Shown in pieces: positions 43,835-52,195 of a stretch of 64,000 nt of DNA. The DNA comes from Tsukamurella sputi. Its GTDB lineage: Bacteria > Actinomycetota > Actinomycetes > Mycobacteriales > Mycobacteriaceae. A model generated the notes under the pieces. That model searched no databases, had not been told where the DNA came from, and saw nothing but the letters and a program-made list of their open reading frames with translations. Within the stretch, counting starts at the first letter, position 1, and every line of letters starts with the position of its first letter. The stretch is from positions 98,967-162,966 of the forward strand of contig NZ_VIGV01000006.1 in the NCBI RefSeq assembly GCF_007858445.1. Reading direction: 5' to 3'. The position numbers and the translations under genes were made by a program.

Positions 43835-44743
43835 GGCGCGCACCGCCGCGGTGACGGCCGCGGCGACCGCCTCGCCCTCCTCGGGGAAGGGGTGCAGCGC
43901 GGCGGCACGGGGCACCTCGTGCACGCCGTTGATCCACGGCTGCGCGGTGCACAGCTCGTGTCCCCTCGAGGCGGGCTCCATGTCGATGTACTCGACGTGT
44001 TCGGTGGCGGCGGCGCGCTGCACTGCTCGGTTGAGCCGCTCGGTGAGAACGCTGCGCATCCACGGGATCGAGATGGAGCGGAAGGGCGAGATCGTGCCGC
44101 AGGTCCGGTCGCCGGCGAAGACGGAGGGGTAGCCCACCACCAGGATTCGCGCCCGCGGCGATCGTTCGCGCACCGCGCGGATGATCCGCTCGTTGGATGC
44201 CGTGATCTGTGCGAGCCGGGACGTGACCGCGTTGTCGGACAGGCGCGCCGGGCGCGTGCGCTGATCGTCGGTGCACCGCGCGGCGGCCGACGTCGGGCCG
44301 ACCGCGCACGATTCGAGGATGCTCGAGTAGAGGTCGCCGTCGTTGCCGCCCAGCGAGATCGTGACGAGGCGGGCTGCGGGCGTGATCCCGTCGAGCTGCG
44401 GCGCGGCGCGGTAGTAACCGGTCTTGGCGGACCCGGCGCGCTGACTCGTGAAGGCGTCCTGAGTCTTGGCGCCGCCGCAGGTGTTGTCCCGCAGCGCGTT
44501 CGGAGCGATGCCCAGGGAGGCGGCGACCAGCTTCGGGTAGTTCCGCGTGGATCGCCCACAGGAGCGCTCCTGCTGCGTCGGGCCGACGGTGGCGTCTGCG
44601 GGCAGGGAGGAGTACGAGTCGCCGAGTGCGACGTACACGGGTGCGGCCGGGGCGGCCTGCGCCGGAGCGGCACCGATCGCGGCCGGCGTGGCGAGGACCG
44701 CCGCGCCGAGCAGGGACAGGGACCGGCGGGCTCGCATCGACAT
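43817..44743 (-). CDS. Secreted SGNH-family esterase/lipase
   Basis: A 308-residue exported hydrolase. The signal peptide ends near 'AAPAQAAPA'. Block I is 'YVALGDSYSSLPADATVGPT' with the catalytic Ser, block III is 'ISLGGNDGDLYSSILESC' and the final His is in 'AALHPFPEEGEAVAAAV'. It has six or more Cys residues ('RSCGRS', 'NTCGGAK', 'ESCAVG', 'ARCTDD', 'RTCGTI', 'ELCTAQ'), as in actinobacterial SGNH lipases of the Streptomyces rimosus type held by disulphides. The substrate is probably short- to medium-chain esters. Start: ATG 44743 or 44737. Confidence 0.9.
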   Translation of the reverse strand: MSMRARRSLSLLGAAVLATPAAIGAAPAQAAPAAPVYVALGDSYSSLPADATVGPTQQERSCGRSTRNYPKLVAASLGIAPNALRDNTCGGAKTQDAFTSQRAGSAKTGYYRAAPQLDGITPAARLVTISLGGNDGDLYSSILESCAVGPTSAAARCTDDQRTRPARLSDNAVTSRLAQITASNERIIRAVRERSPRARILVVGYPSVFAGDRTCGTISPFRSISIPWMRSVLTERLNRAVQRAAATEHVEYIDMEPASRGHELCTAQPWINGVHEVPRAAALHPFPEEGEAVAAAVTAAVRASGPRL

Positions 44744-44828
44744 GCGGTCACTGTATTGCCTGACGGCGACCTCCGCAGGCCGGCGAAAACCCGTTGCGCT
44801 ACGGCGCCGCCGACGACACCCTGGAGGT

Positions 44829-45320
44829 ATGGAGGTCACGTTCGTCAAGCGCCGGAACGGGTACGACGTGCGGATCAGCCGTGCGAAGGGCCCGGAGCTG
44901 GCGCCTCGCGGCGGCCCGGGAGGCCGGCCGCCCGTGCCGCATGATGCGGCGCACCTCATCGTCGAGGCCGAGGCGGGCCTGCGCGGCGGAGTCTTCGGCC
45001 GGATCGCCGATGCCAATGGGCTTGACGGGCTCTTCTGGCCCGCCGATCCCGCGGAGCGGCGCAAGGCCTCGCGGCGGAATCGGCAGCCGACCGCAGCGCA
45101 GTCGGCGGACATGGCGCGGTCGGAGTACCTCGCCTCGCTCACTGCAGCGCTGTGGGAGGTCGAGCGCGGCCACCGTGCGCCCGATCCCGCCTGGCCCGGC
45201 GCGCTCGACGACGCGGACATCGACCCCGTCATGCTCGAGCGGATCTTCGCGCGGTACGACGACTTCGCTCCACGGTGGGCAGCCCTCGCCGATGGAGGTG
45301 AGCTCACGCTGCGGTGGTGA
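44829..45320 (+). CDS. Hypothetical protein
   Basis: A 163-residue soluble protein from ATG 44829, preceded by GGAGGT, divergent from the esterase gene. The first 60 residues look like a small beta domain ('MEVTFVKRRNGYDVRISRAK', 'VPHDAAHLIVEAEAGLRGGV'); the rest is helical and acidic. Related proteins seem common in Mycobacteriales and Rhodococcus, but I know of no function. It ends 12 bases before the convergent membrane-protein gene. The in-frame extension upstream of 44829 lies opposite the esterase gene and is not coding. Confidence 0.7.
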   Translation: MEVTFVKRRNGYDVRISRAKGPELAPRGGPGGRPPVPHDAAHLIVEAEAGLRGGVFGRIADANGLDGLFWPADPAERRKASRRNRQPTAAQSADMARSEYLASLTAALWEVERGHRAPDPAWPGALDDADIDPVMLERIFARYDDFAPRWAALADGGELTLRW

Positions 45321-45332
45321 TCGCTCTCGGTC

Positions 45333-45962
45333 TCAGGCAGGGCGGGGGCTCGCCCGACGGCGGAGTTCCATGCGGAGGGGCTGGTCAGCCAACTTGATGA
45401 CGAGCAGCGCCAGCGGTACGAGAACGAAGCCGATGACCGGCCCGACCAGAACCACGGTGTCGATGGGGTAGTGCAGCGCGAGATAGAGGCCGGCAGATGA
45501 CCCGGTGACTGCAGTGATGGCGCAGACCACGCTCATCCAGCGGATCCGGAGGCGGAATCGCGGCGATTCGTCGAGGCACCGGTCCCACGCCGTTGGTTCG
45601 ACTTTGAGTGCCTTCACGTACATCGGTTCGAGAATGCTCGCAACGAGTGGCCTGCGGGTGAAGGCCGAGACGAGGAAGTATGCCGCCGCGAAGAATCCGT
45701 CGATGGACTGCGCGGCGAGCGCGATCCGTGGTTCGCCGGTGACGAGCGACGGTATGAGAGCTACCGCGAGGATGGCCGTCGTGAACAGCTCCAGCTGACC
45801 GACCTGGCGGGTCGCCAGCATGCGCCAGGCGACGATCACCAGACCGGTGACGATGCCGAGCACGACGCCGGTCAGTTGCGAGAGGCCAGCCAGCCGGGTG
45901 GCGCTGAAATAGGCGATCACCGGGAGGAGCGCGCCCAGGATCGCCGGCGGTGGTCTCCTCAT
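45333..45962 (-). CDS. VC0807-like integral membrane protein
   Basis: A 209-residue protein with six predicted membrane segments. 'PVIAYFSATRLAGLSQLTGV' and 'LGIVTGLVIVAWRMLATRQV' resemble the VC0807/IspA-like (intracellular septation) group; the match is loose. The sequence 'ESPRFRLRIRWMSVVCAITA' sits in the middle loop. The ATG at 45962 overlaps the glycosyltransferase stop (ATGA), so the pair is coupled and may act on the same envelope component. The function is unknown. Confidence 0.7.
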   Translation of the reverse strand: MRRPPPAILGALLPVIAYFSATRLAGLSQLTGVVLGIVTGLVIVAWRMLATRQVGQLELFTTAILAVALIPSLVTGEPRIALAAQSIDGFFAAAYFLVSAFTRRPLVASILEPMYVKALKVEPTAWDRCLDESPRFRLRIRWMSVVCAITAVTGSSAGLYLALHYPIDTVVLVGPVIGFVLVPLALLVIKLADQPLRMELRRRASPRPA

Positions 45963-46819
45963 GGCCGTTCCCGCTCGGTCCCGGTGCCGTGGAAGACGCT
46001 CCGCAGGGCGAACCCGCCGTCGCCGGTTCCGCGCAGGATCGCGAGCCGTACCGCATGGAATCCGACAGTGAGCGGCAGCGCCGCGGCCAGCCAAGCAGCC
46101 GTTGCACGACGTTGATGAAGCCAGAACGTGCGGGGCAGGTACGCGGCGTACGTCGCGTAGCTCCTGACGCCGGTGTAAAAGCGGCGCGGGGAGACCTCGA
46201 CGACTACGTCGCGGATCAGGGCGCACTGCCCGCCGGAGTCCTGGATGCAGAGGGCGATGTCGACGTCCTCGAAGACGTCTCTGCGCATCGCGACGCGGGG
46301 ACGGATCCGGCGCCAGGTCTCGGAACGGAAGGCCATGCTCGGGCCGAAGCAGTAGCTCACTCGCTGCGGACGGTTCTCGTTGCGACCCAACGGGTCGTTC
46401 CACCTGTTCAGCGCGGATTGGAACCGGCGTCCGGGGAGCCCGCGGAACTCCCCGAGGGTCGAGACGACGTCGAAAGTGCGGCCGTCGTCGGTGTCGAAGA
46501 ACGTGCGAATGCGGTGGGCCCACCCCGGTGCGATGACGGTGTCCGCATCGATGCGGGCGATCACCGAGGAGGTTGCTGCGTCGAGCCCCGCGTTCCGGGC
46601 CCACACCAGTCCCTGGCGCGTCTCGCGGATGAGCTTCACGACGGGGTTCGACGCGGCGGTTGCCTCCACGAGGGCGACGGTCCTGTCGGTCGAGTTGTTG
46701 TCGACCACGATGATCTCGTCGATCTCCGAGCCCTCGGCGAGCAGCCGCTCGAGGCATTCCTCGATGACCTCGTCCTCGTTGTAGGCGGGAACGACAACGG
46801 TTAATGTGCTCTCTGCCAT
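45959..46819 (-). CDS. Family 2 glycosyltransferase
   Basis: A 286-residue GT-A fold transferase. 'LTVVVPAYNEDEVIEECLER' and 'DEIIVVDNNSTDRTVALVEA' form the nucleotide-sugar site, 'VIARIDADTVIAPGWAHRIR' contains the DxD metal site, and a hydrophobic segment near 245-262 may anchor the C-terminus. It transfers a sugar from an activated donor to a lipid or polysaccharide acceptor at the inner membrane face. It lies 78 bases downstream of eccC on the same strand and is coupled to the membrane protein that follows. Confidence 0.88.
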   Translation of the reverse strand: MAESTLTVVVPAYNEDEVIEECLERLLAEGSEIDEIIVVDNNSTDRTVALVEATAASNPVVKLIRETRQGLVWARNAGLDAATSSVIARIDADTVIAPGWAHRIRTFFDTDDGRTFDVVSTLGEFRGLPGRRFQSALNRWNDPLGRNENRPQRVSYCFGPSMAFRSETWRRIRPRVAMRRDVFEDVDIALCIQDSGGQCALIRDVVVEVSPRRFYTGVRSYATYAAYLPRTFWLHQRRATAAWLAAALPLTVGFHAVRLAILRGTGDGGFALRSVFHGTGTERERP

Positions 46820-46897
46820 GGCGAAACGCTACGTCCGGCCCGTGGTGGTCGCAGCGCGGCGGCCGGTGAGACTACTCACAGGCACGGCGAGAACGGC

Positions 46898-49800
46898 CTA
46901 CTCGGGAGCCAGGAGCAGGGTCTGGGCGTGCACAGGCGCCGAGTGGGGCCGGACGATGCGGACGCGACCGACAGGCTGATGGGTGAGGTGGATCCCGGGG
47001 GCCAGGCTGCCCTCTTGACGGTCGCCCGAGAACAGCACCATCGTTGCGTTGTGCTCGCGGATGCCGCCGACCACGCTGTCGTACAGCGCGCGGCTGATCC
47101 CCGCCGAGCGGCGCACGACGACGAGGTGCAATCCGATGTCGGCGGCGTAGGGCAGGTAGGGGATCAGCGGTGTCAGGGGATTGTTCGACGTGCTGGACGC
47201 GAGTAGGTCATAGTCGTCGACGATGAGGTAGATGTGGGGCCCGGTGAACGGCGCTGCCTGCTGTTGTAGATCCTCCGGCGGCAGCCGGCGTTGTAGTTCC
47301 TCAGCGATCCCCGCCGCGAGTGCTCCGGCCGCCGGTGGCGAACCCGCGTACCCGCCCAGGTAGTCGTCGGGGACGAAACCCTGCAGCGTGCGCCGCGGGT
47401 CGAACAGGCCGATGACCAATTGGTCGTCGGTGTGTGTCGAGACGAGCTCCTCGATGATCACGCGGAGGAGGTTCGTCTTCCCGGAACGGGATTCGCCGAT
47501 CACGAGTAGGTGCTGGTCGGTCGTCGTGGGATCCAGCACGAGGGGTGCGAGGTCGGTCTCATTGATGCCCACGAGGAGTGGCTCGCGCTCGGGGAAACCG
47601 GAACGGAATCCGCGGTAGGCGAGGGCGTCGGGGAGGGTGGGGACCGGCGGCATGCTCTGCCCTGCGGCGCGCTTCCGCGCCGATTCGACGACCCCGTCGA
47701 ATCCCGAATCCGAGGAGGCGCGGGGAAGGGCGATCTGGGCTTGCGCACCGAGGGGATCGGTGGTGATGACCCGGCCGGGCTGATCCGCGCGGATCAGCGT
47801 GTTCTGTGCGCGGCCGATCGTCGAATCGAGCGGGTCGTTGAGTCGATGTTCGATCTTGGTGCCGATCACCGCCTGCATCGACATTCGGAGATCTGCCCAG
47901 CGCCCGCCGGTGAGGACGATGTGGACGCCGAGTGCGAGGCCGCGGTTGCCGATGTCCTGGATCACGTCCACGAGGTCCTCGTGGGTCTCCTTGAACGACG
48001 CCCACCCGTCGATCGCGAGCACGATGTCTGTGGTCTCGATCTCCGGGAACTGCTCGCCGCGGTCGATGCGCGCTCGGAGGTCTGCGACCCCTTGGATGCG
48101 ACGGGAGGCGAAGAACTGCTCGCGGGAATCGAGGCTGCCATGGAGGTCCGCCACGATCCGGCGTGCGAGGTCCCCGTCGTAGCGCGTCGCGATGCTTCCC
48201 GTGTTGGGGAGCCGTTCGAGGTCGGCGAGCGCCGTCCCGTTCGCGTCGATGATGTGGAAGCCGAGCGCCGCGGGCGGATGGCTGATCGCGCTCGCCGCCA
48301 CGATGGTCCGGAGCGTGGTCGTCTTGCCGGTCTGGGGCGCGCCCGAGATGTAGACGTTGCCGGAGGTTCCCCGGAAATCGACGGTGAGCGGTGACTGTCG
48401 CTGTCGCTTGGGCTCGTCCGCGAGGCCGATGGCGACCGTGAGGTCCGTCGCGCGCGGGTGAGTATCCGTGCCGATCTCAGCGAGAGACAGCGCTGCCGGA
48501 AGCGGGGGCAGCCAGATGCGGCGCGACTGGAGTGCCGGCGCATCGAGGGCATTGAGGATGACGTCGAGGGTGGTGGTGTCGGATGGCGCGACAGTGGCCG
48601 CGGCGGAAGCATGGCGCCCGTGTTCTTCCGCAGGGGGAAGGAACTCGAACCGAGTCACCTCGGGGGCCGCCTCGCTCTGTACGCGTTCGACACTGGGCCG
48701 GTACGGGCCGGAGACGAATGCGGCTTTGAACCGGGTGAAGACGTCGGGATCCACCTTGAGGATCGCGGAACCGGGCACGGCGGGCAATGTGTGCGCGTCG
48801 GAGACGCCGAGCGCCGTACGGGATTCCTGCGCCGTGAAGGTCCGCAGTCCGATCCGGTAGGAGAGGTGCGATTCGAGACCGCGGAGCCGCCCTTCCTCGA
48901 GACGTTGTGTGGACAGCAGAAGATGCACACCGATCGATCGGCCGATCCGTCCGATCTGGACGAACAGGTCGATGAAGTCGGGCTTGGCCGAAAGGATCTC
49001 GCCGAACTCGTCGATCACGACGAAGAGCGCCGGTAGCGGCGCCAACTGCTCCGCCGCGGGATCGGCGAATCGGGCCCGACGCAGTCGCTGGTACTCGGTG
49101 ACGTTGGGGAGATTTCCGGCGTCGGCGAGGACGCGCTGGCGCCGTTGGAGCTCACCGAGGAGCGCGTCGTGGAGGCGGTCGACCAGTCCCAGGTCATCGG
49201 CGAGGTTGTCGACCGAGGCGCTTGTGTGGGGGAGACGCTCGAATCCCGCGAACGCGGCGCCGCCCTTGTAGTCGACGAGGACGAACGAGAGCAGGTCCGG
49301 CGGATGCGCGATCGCCATCGATGTGAGGAGGGTTCGTAGGAGCTCGGACTTGCCGGATCCCGTGGCGCCGATGCAGAGTCCGTGCGGTCCCATGCCGTTC
49401 TGCCCGGACTCCTTGATGTCGAGGCGGACCGGGGCTCCCGCGGCGTCCGCGCCGATCGGGACGTTGAGGTGATCGCTGAGCGGCCGGGGTCTGCTCCACA
49501 GGGTCGCGGGATCGAGGTCGGCGGGATCACCGATGTCGTGGAGGGACGGAAGGTCGAAGGTCGACTCGAGTGCGCTCGACGGAATCGGATCCGCGACGAG
49601 GCGCAGCGGCGCGAGTCGCCTGGCGCAGACGGTGGCGAGCTCGAGAGTCCACGCGTCGACGGTGCCGCGATCCGTCCCCAGGATGAGGCGTTTGACCCAG
49701 ACCGGACCTGCGTCGAGGTCGATGCCGTTGATCGAAGCCGCGGAGATCCTGCCGTCGTCACCGTCGAGAGCCGATCTCGAGCTTCGCGCGGTGGTGGCGT

Positions 49801-51064
49801 TCTCGGCAGCGTCGCCATCGCTGTCCGCGTCCGAATCGTCTCCACCCAGGAGCCGGGTGAGGACCCCGGTCAGGTCGGTGACGTCCACCTCCCCCGTGGG
49901 AGAGACGCGAACGCGGGTGTCGACGTGCCCCGGCTCGTCGACGCGGCGCTGGGTTTCGGTCACGAAGCAGATGCCGAGCTGCTCCGGTGAGACTCCAGGT
50001 GGAAGCAGATCTGCGGGGTCGGTACCCGCCCCGATACCGCCGCCGATCCGCGCGGACTCGGTCATCACTACGACGAGCGTGGGTCCGTCCCAGGCCGACT
50101 CGGAGCGCGAGCGGTGCCCACGGTCGCTGAGCGCGGTGAGTCGTGCGGAGATGATCTCGACGAGTCGCGCACGCATCTCATCGAGATCGGTGGTGATGCG
50201 GCGGGCGGGGAAGGGGCCGTCGAAGCGGCCGGGATCGGCGGTGTGCGGCAGCCACTTCATCCAGTCGAACCTGCCCGCCCCGGTGACGGGATCGGGCGGG
50301 GTTCCGATGTCCTCGGGCGTGGTGCACAGCATGATCTGGAGGTCGGCGGGGGCGTGCAGAGTGGCGGCGCCGAGAACGATCGCAGTGATCGTGCGGCCGG
50401 TCTCGTGTCCTTCGCCCAGCACCGAGACAGTTCCGCGCAAGCGCACGGCGACCGGCACTCCGGTGACGGAATCGGCACGTTGGAGGAGCCGGTCGGCGTG
50501 GGCAGCTGCGACCGGATCGGGCGGCGCGGCGGAGCCTGCAGGGCCGGGGAGGCTGATGGACCGCGCTATCGGTCCGATGCCCTCGCCGATGCGGACGACC
50601 AGGAAGTCGATGTCGCCGCGTCGGCGTTCGAACAGCCGCAGCCGGTTGACCGCGATCTGCGGTAGGGCCTCGGGCACCGGATGCCGCCACGCCATCGCGG
50701 CGCGGTAGTCGAGGATGTCCTGGTCGATACCGAGGCGCATCCGGCCGATGTAGTCCACATAACCGAGGCGAGCCTCGCGGGCTTCGCGACGGCTGCCGGT
50801 GCGCGCGAAGACGACACTGGCGATGGCGGCGAGCACCATGGAGGCGATGATCGCGACACCGGCGAGCATCCGGATCGGATTGTTGCCGGAGAACAGCATC
50901 GCGCCGGCCCCGATGGCCGCACCGAGGGGGAGCACCGCGCGAACGACCGTGGAAATGCCGCCGGCGCCGCGCGCGGTTGCAGGCACTGCCGGGATATCGA
51001 GGGGAGCGACGTTCAGCTCAGGACCGCGCCCGCGCGCGGGCCGACGGAAAATGGTGACCGACAT
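46898..51064 (-). CDS. eccC: Type VII secretion ATPase EccC (FtsK/SpoIIIE)
   Basis: The motor and substrate-recognition subunit of the ESX machine, 1388 residues in one chain. After 'MSVTIFRRPARGRGPELNVA' come two membrane segments (about 40-85), then three ATPase domains: Walker A 'GATGSGKSE' near 565 with Walker B 'LFVVIDEFGEIL' (catalytic Glu kept), 'GAPQTGKTT' near 907 with 'IVLAIDGWASF', and 'GESRSGKTN' near 1188 with 'IYLIVDDYDLL'. Domain 1 looks active, while 2 and 3 lack the usual Glu, as in other EccC proteins where they bind WXG100 export signals. ATG 51064 is chosen. Directly upstream is the transglycosylase-like gene (28-base gap). Confidence 0.95.
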   Translation of the reverse strand: MSVTIFRRPARGRGPELNVAPLDIPAVPATARGAGGISTVVRAVLPLGAAIGAGAMLFSGNNPIRMLAGVAIIASMVLAAIASVVFARTGSRREAREARLGYVDYIGRMRLGIDQDILDYRAAMAWRHPVPEALPQIAVNRLRLFERRRGDIDFLVVRIGEGIGPIARSISLPGPAGSAAPPDPVAAAHADRLLQRADSVTGVPVAVRLRGTVSVLGEGHETGRTITAIVLGAATLHAPADLQIMLCTTPEDIGTPPDPVTGAGRFDWMKWLPHTADPGRFDGPFPARRITTDLDEMRARLVEIISARLTALSDRGHRSRSESAWDGPTLVVVMTESARIGGGIGAGTDPADLLPPGVSPEQLGICFVTETQRRVDEPGHVDTRVRVSPTGEVDVTDLTGVLTRLLGGDDSDADSDGDAAENATTARSSRSALDGDDGRISAASINGIDLDAGPVWVKRLILGTDRGTVDAWTLELATVCARRLAPLRLVADPIPSSALESTFDLPSLHDIGDPADLDPATLWSRPRPLSDHLNVPIGADAAGAPVRLDIKESGQNGMGPHGLCIGATGSGKSELLRTLLTSMAIAHPPDLLSFVLVDYKGGAAFAGFERLPHTSASVDNLADDLGLVDRLHDALLGELQRRQRVLADAGNLPNVTEYQRLRRARFADPAAEQLAPLPALFVVIDEFGEILSAKPDFIDLFVQIGRIGRSIGVHLLLSTQRLEEGRLRGLESHLSYRIGLRTFTAQESRTALGVSDAHTLPAVPGSAILKVDPDVFTRFKAAFVSGPYRPSVERVQSEAAPEVTRFEFLPPAEEHGRHASAAATVAPSDTTTLDVILNALDAPALQSRRIWLPPLPAALSLAEIGTDTHPRATDLTVAIGLADEPKRQRQSPLTVDFRGTSGNVYISGAPQTGKTTTLRTIVAASAISHPPAALGFHIIDANGTALADLERLPNTGSIATRYDGDLARRIVADLHGSLDSREQFFASRRIQGVADLRARIDRGEQFPEIETTDIVLAIDGWASFKETHEDLVDVIQDIGNRGLALGVHIVLTGGRWADLRMSMQAVIGTKIEHRLNDPLDSTIGRAQNTLIRADQPGRVITTDPLGAQAQIALPRASSDSGFDGVVESARKRAAGQSMPPVPTLPDALAYRGFRSGFPEREPLLVGINETDLAPLVLDPTTTDQHLLVIGESRSGKTNLLRVIIEELVSTHTDDQLVIGLFDPRRTLQGFVPDDYLGGYAGSPPAAGALAAGIAEELQRRLPPEDLQQQAAPFTGPHIYLIVDDYDLLASSTSNNPLTPLIPYLPYAADIGLHLVVVRRSAGISRALYDSVVGGIREHNATMVLFSGDRQEGSLAPGIHLTHQPVGRVRIVRPHSAPVHAQTLLLAPE

Positions 51065-51092
51065 GGAGGTTCGATTCTTCCGCGGTGATGCT

Positions 51093-51818
51093 TCAGTCGG
51101 TGAACGACTTGGCCTGGACGTTGACGGCCTCGATGAACTTGGGATCCTGGTTGTACGAGGAGACCGCCTTCTGCCACCCCTCCGGCGTCGACATGTCGGC
51201 GCCGGCACCGCAGAGCAGGCGCGCGAGGGTCAGGGCCGCATCGTCGAGGTTGTCCGGGTTGGGCGGCGCATTGGTATCGGAGCTCGCGGTGATCGCCCAC
51301 TGCTCCCATACGGTGGGGCTGAACAGGAGTGGGCCCATCAGCAGGTCCGCGGAGCGGTCGCCGTCGTAGAAGCCGCCGTCGGTGTCCTTCGCGGCAGGCT
51401 TCTGTGCTTCACGGAAGGTGGGCCGGACGACGGCGTCGTCGCCGAGGCGGTGACCTCGGGTCGTGCCGTGGTCCGAGGTGAGGCGCCCGATGGCCGCCAG
51501 TGTGGCCCAACCGAGCTGACAGCGGGGAGCGTTCTTCCCCATGACCAGGGCGGCCCAGGAGTAGGACTCGAGGGCCGTCGTCGGGGTGAGGTAGGGCCCA
51601 CTGTGGATAGTGGCCCACTTGGCCATCGCCGCGGCGGCCCGGGGGGCCGACGGCTTGGCAGCGGCAGAGGAGGCCGCGGCATCGGGGCTTCTCGTCAGGC
51701 GCGCGGAGCATCCGGACAACAGAACGAGGATCGCGAGGGCGACCGTGACACCGCGGAGGACGGCTCGAGGTCGACGCGGGATCTCTCGGTACGACGGGCG
51801 CCCTGTCGATTTCGTCAC
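51093..51818 (-). CDS. Lytic-transglycosylase-like lipoprotein lacking the catalytic Glu
   Basis: A 241-residue lipoprotein (lipobox LLSGC, Cys37). The core matches mycobacterial MltB/SLT-like lytic transglycosylases: 'PRCQLGWATLAAIGRLTSDH' aligns with the usual C.l.W..LAgIGriESgHg, then 'DGDRSADLLMGPLLFSPTVW' (usual D..rAvGPmQFlPsTW), and 'LTLARLLCGAGADMSTPEGW' followed by 'QKAVSSYN'. The catalytic Glu of IGRxES is Thr114, so cell-wall cleavage is unlikely by this fold's mechanism. Similar proteins lie next to ESX loci (M. tuberculosis Rv3896c beside ESX-2). The start GTG 51818 is the only one that keeps the signal. It may bind peptidoglycan to position the secretion machine. Confidence 0.8.
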   Translation of the reverse strand: MTKSTGRPSYREIPRRPRAVLRGVTVALAILVLLSGCSARLTRSPDAAASSAAAKPSAPRAAAAMAKWATIHSGPYLTPTTALESYSWAALVMGKNAPRCQLGWATLAAIGRLTSDHGTTRGHRLGDDAVVRPTFREAQKPAAKDTDGGFYDGDRSADLLMGPLLFSPTVWEQWAITASSDTNAPPNPDNLDDAALTLARLLCGAGADMSTPEGWQKAVSSYNQDPKFIEAVNVQAKSFTD

Positions 51819-51859
51819 GGAGTGGCCTCTCGAGGTCGTGCGCGCGATACCGTTGCGGC

Positions 51860-52195
51860 ATGCAGGTCGATGAACAAGCGGCGGGTTCGGCTCGTCAGCC
51901 GGCGCATTGGGAGCGGTCCGAGCGACAGCGGATCCTTCAGGCGCATGCGCTTCGCACCAGGCTGACCACCGCTGCGGTATTGAACGGCAAGCTTCCCCCG
52001 AGGTCGACGGCATCGGTCGTGATGCTGGTGCTGTGGTCGGTCGCCATCGCGGCGATCGGAGCGGCAGCTGTGCTGGCGGGGGTGTGGGTCGCCGGTTGGA
52101 TGGGCTCGAAGTCACAGTCAACGCCCCACGTCGGTACCAAGTATGTACTGGTAGATGCCCTGAGCCCAGAACAGCATGGGGATCAGGCCCAGTAG
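51860..52195 (+). CDS. Small single-pass membrane protein within the ESX locus
   Basis: A 111-residue frame on the opposite strand to its ESX neighbours. It has a hydrophilic Arg-rich N-terminus ('HWERSERQRILQAHALRTRL'), one membrane segment at about 53-80 and a short polar tail. The last 78 bases lie opposite the end of eccD, and the tail residues there look poor, so the protein may end earlier in function. The N-terminal part fills the only sizeable gap of the eccD-to-transglycosylase stretch. No family is recognised, but the clear charge pattern and membrane helix argue for a real gene. Confidence 0.5.
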   Translation: MQVDEQAAGSARQPAHWERSERQRILQAHALRTRLTTAAVLNGKLPPRSTASVVMLVLWSVAIAAIGAAAVLAGVWVAGWMGSKSQSTPHVGTKYVLVDALSPEQHGDQAQ

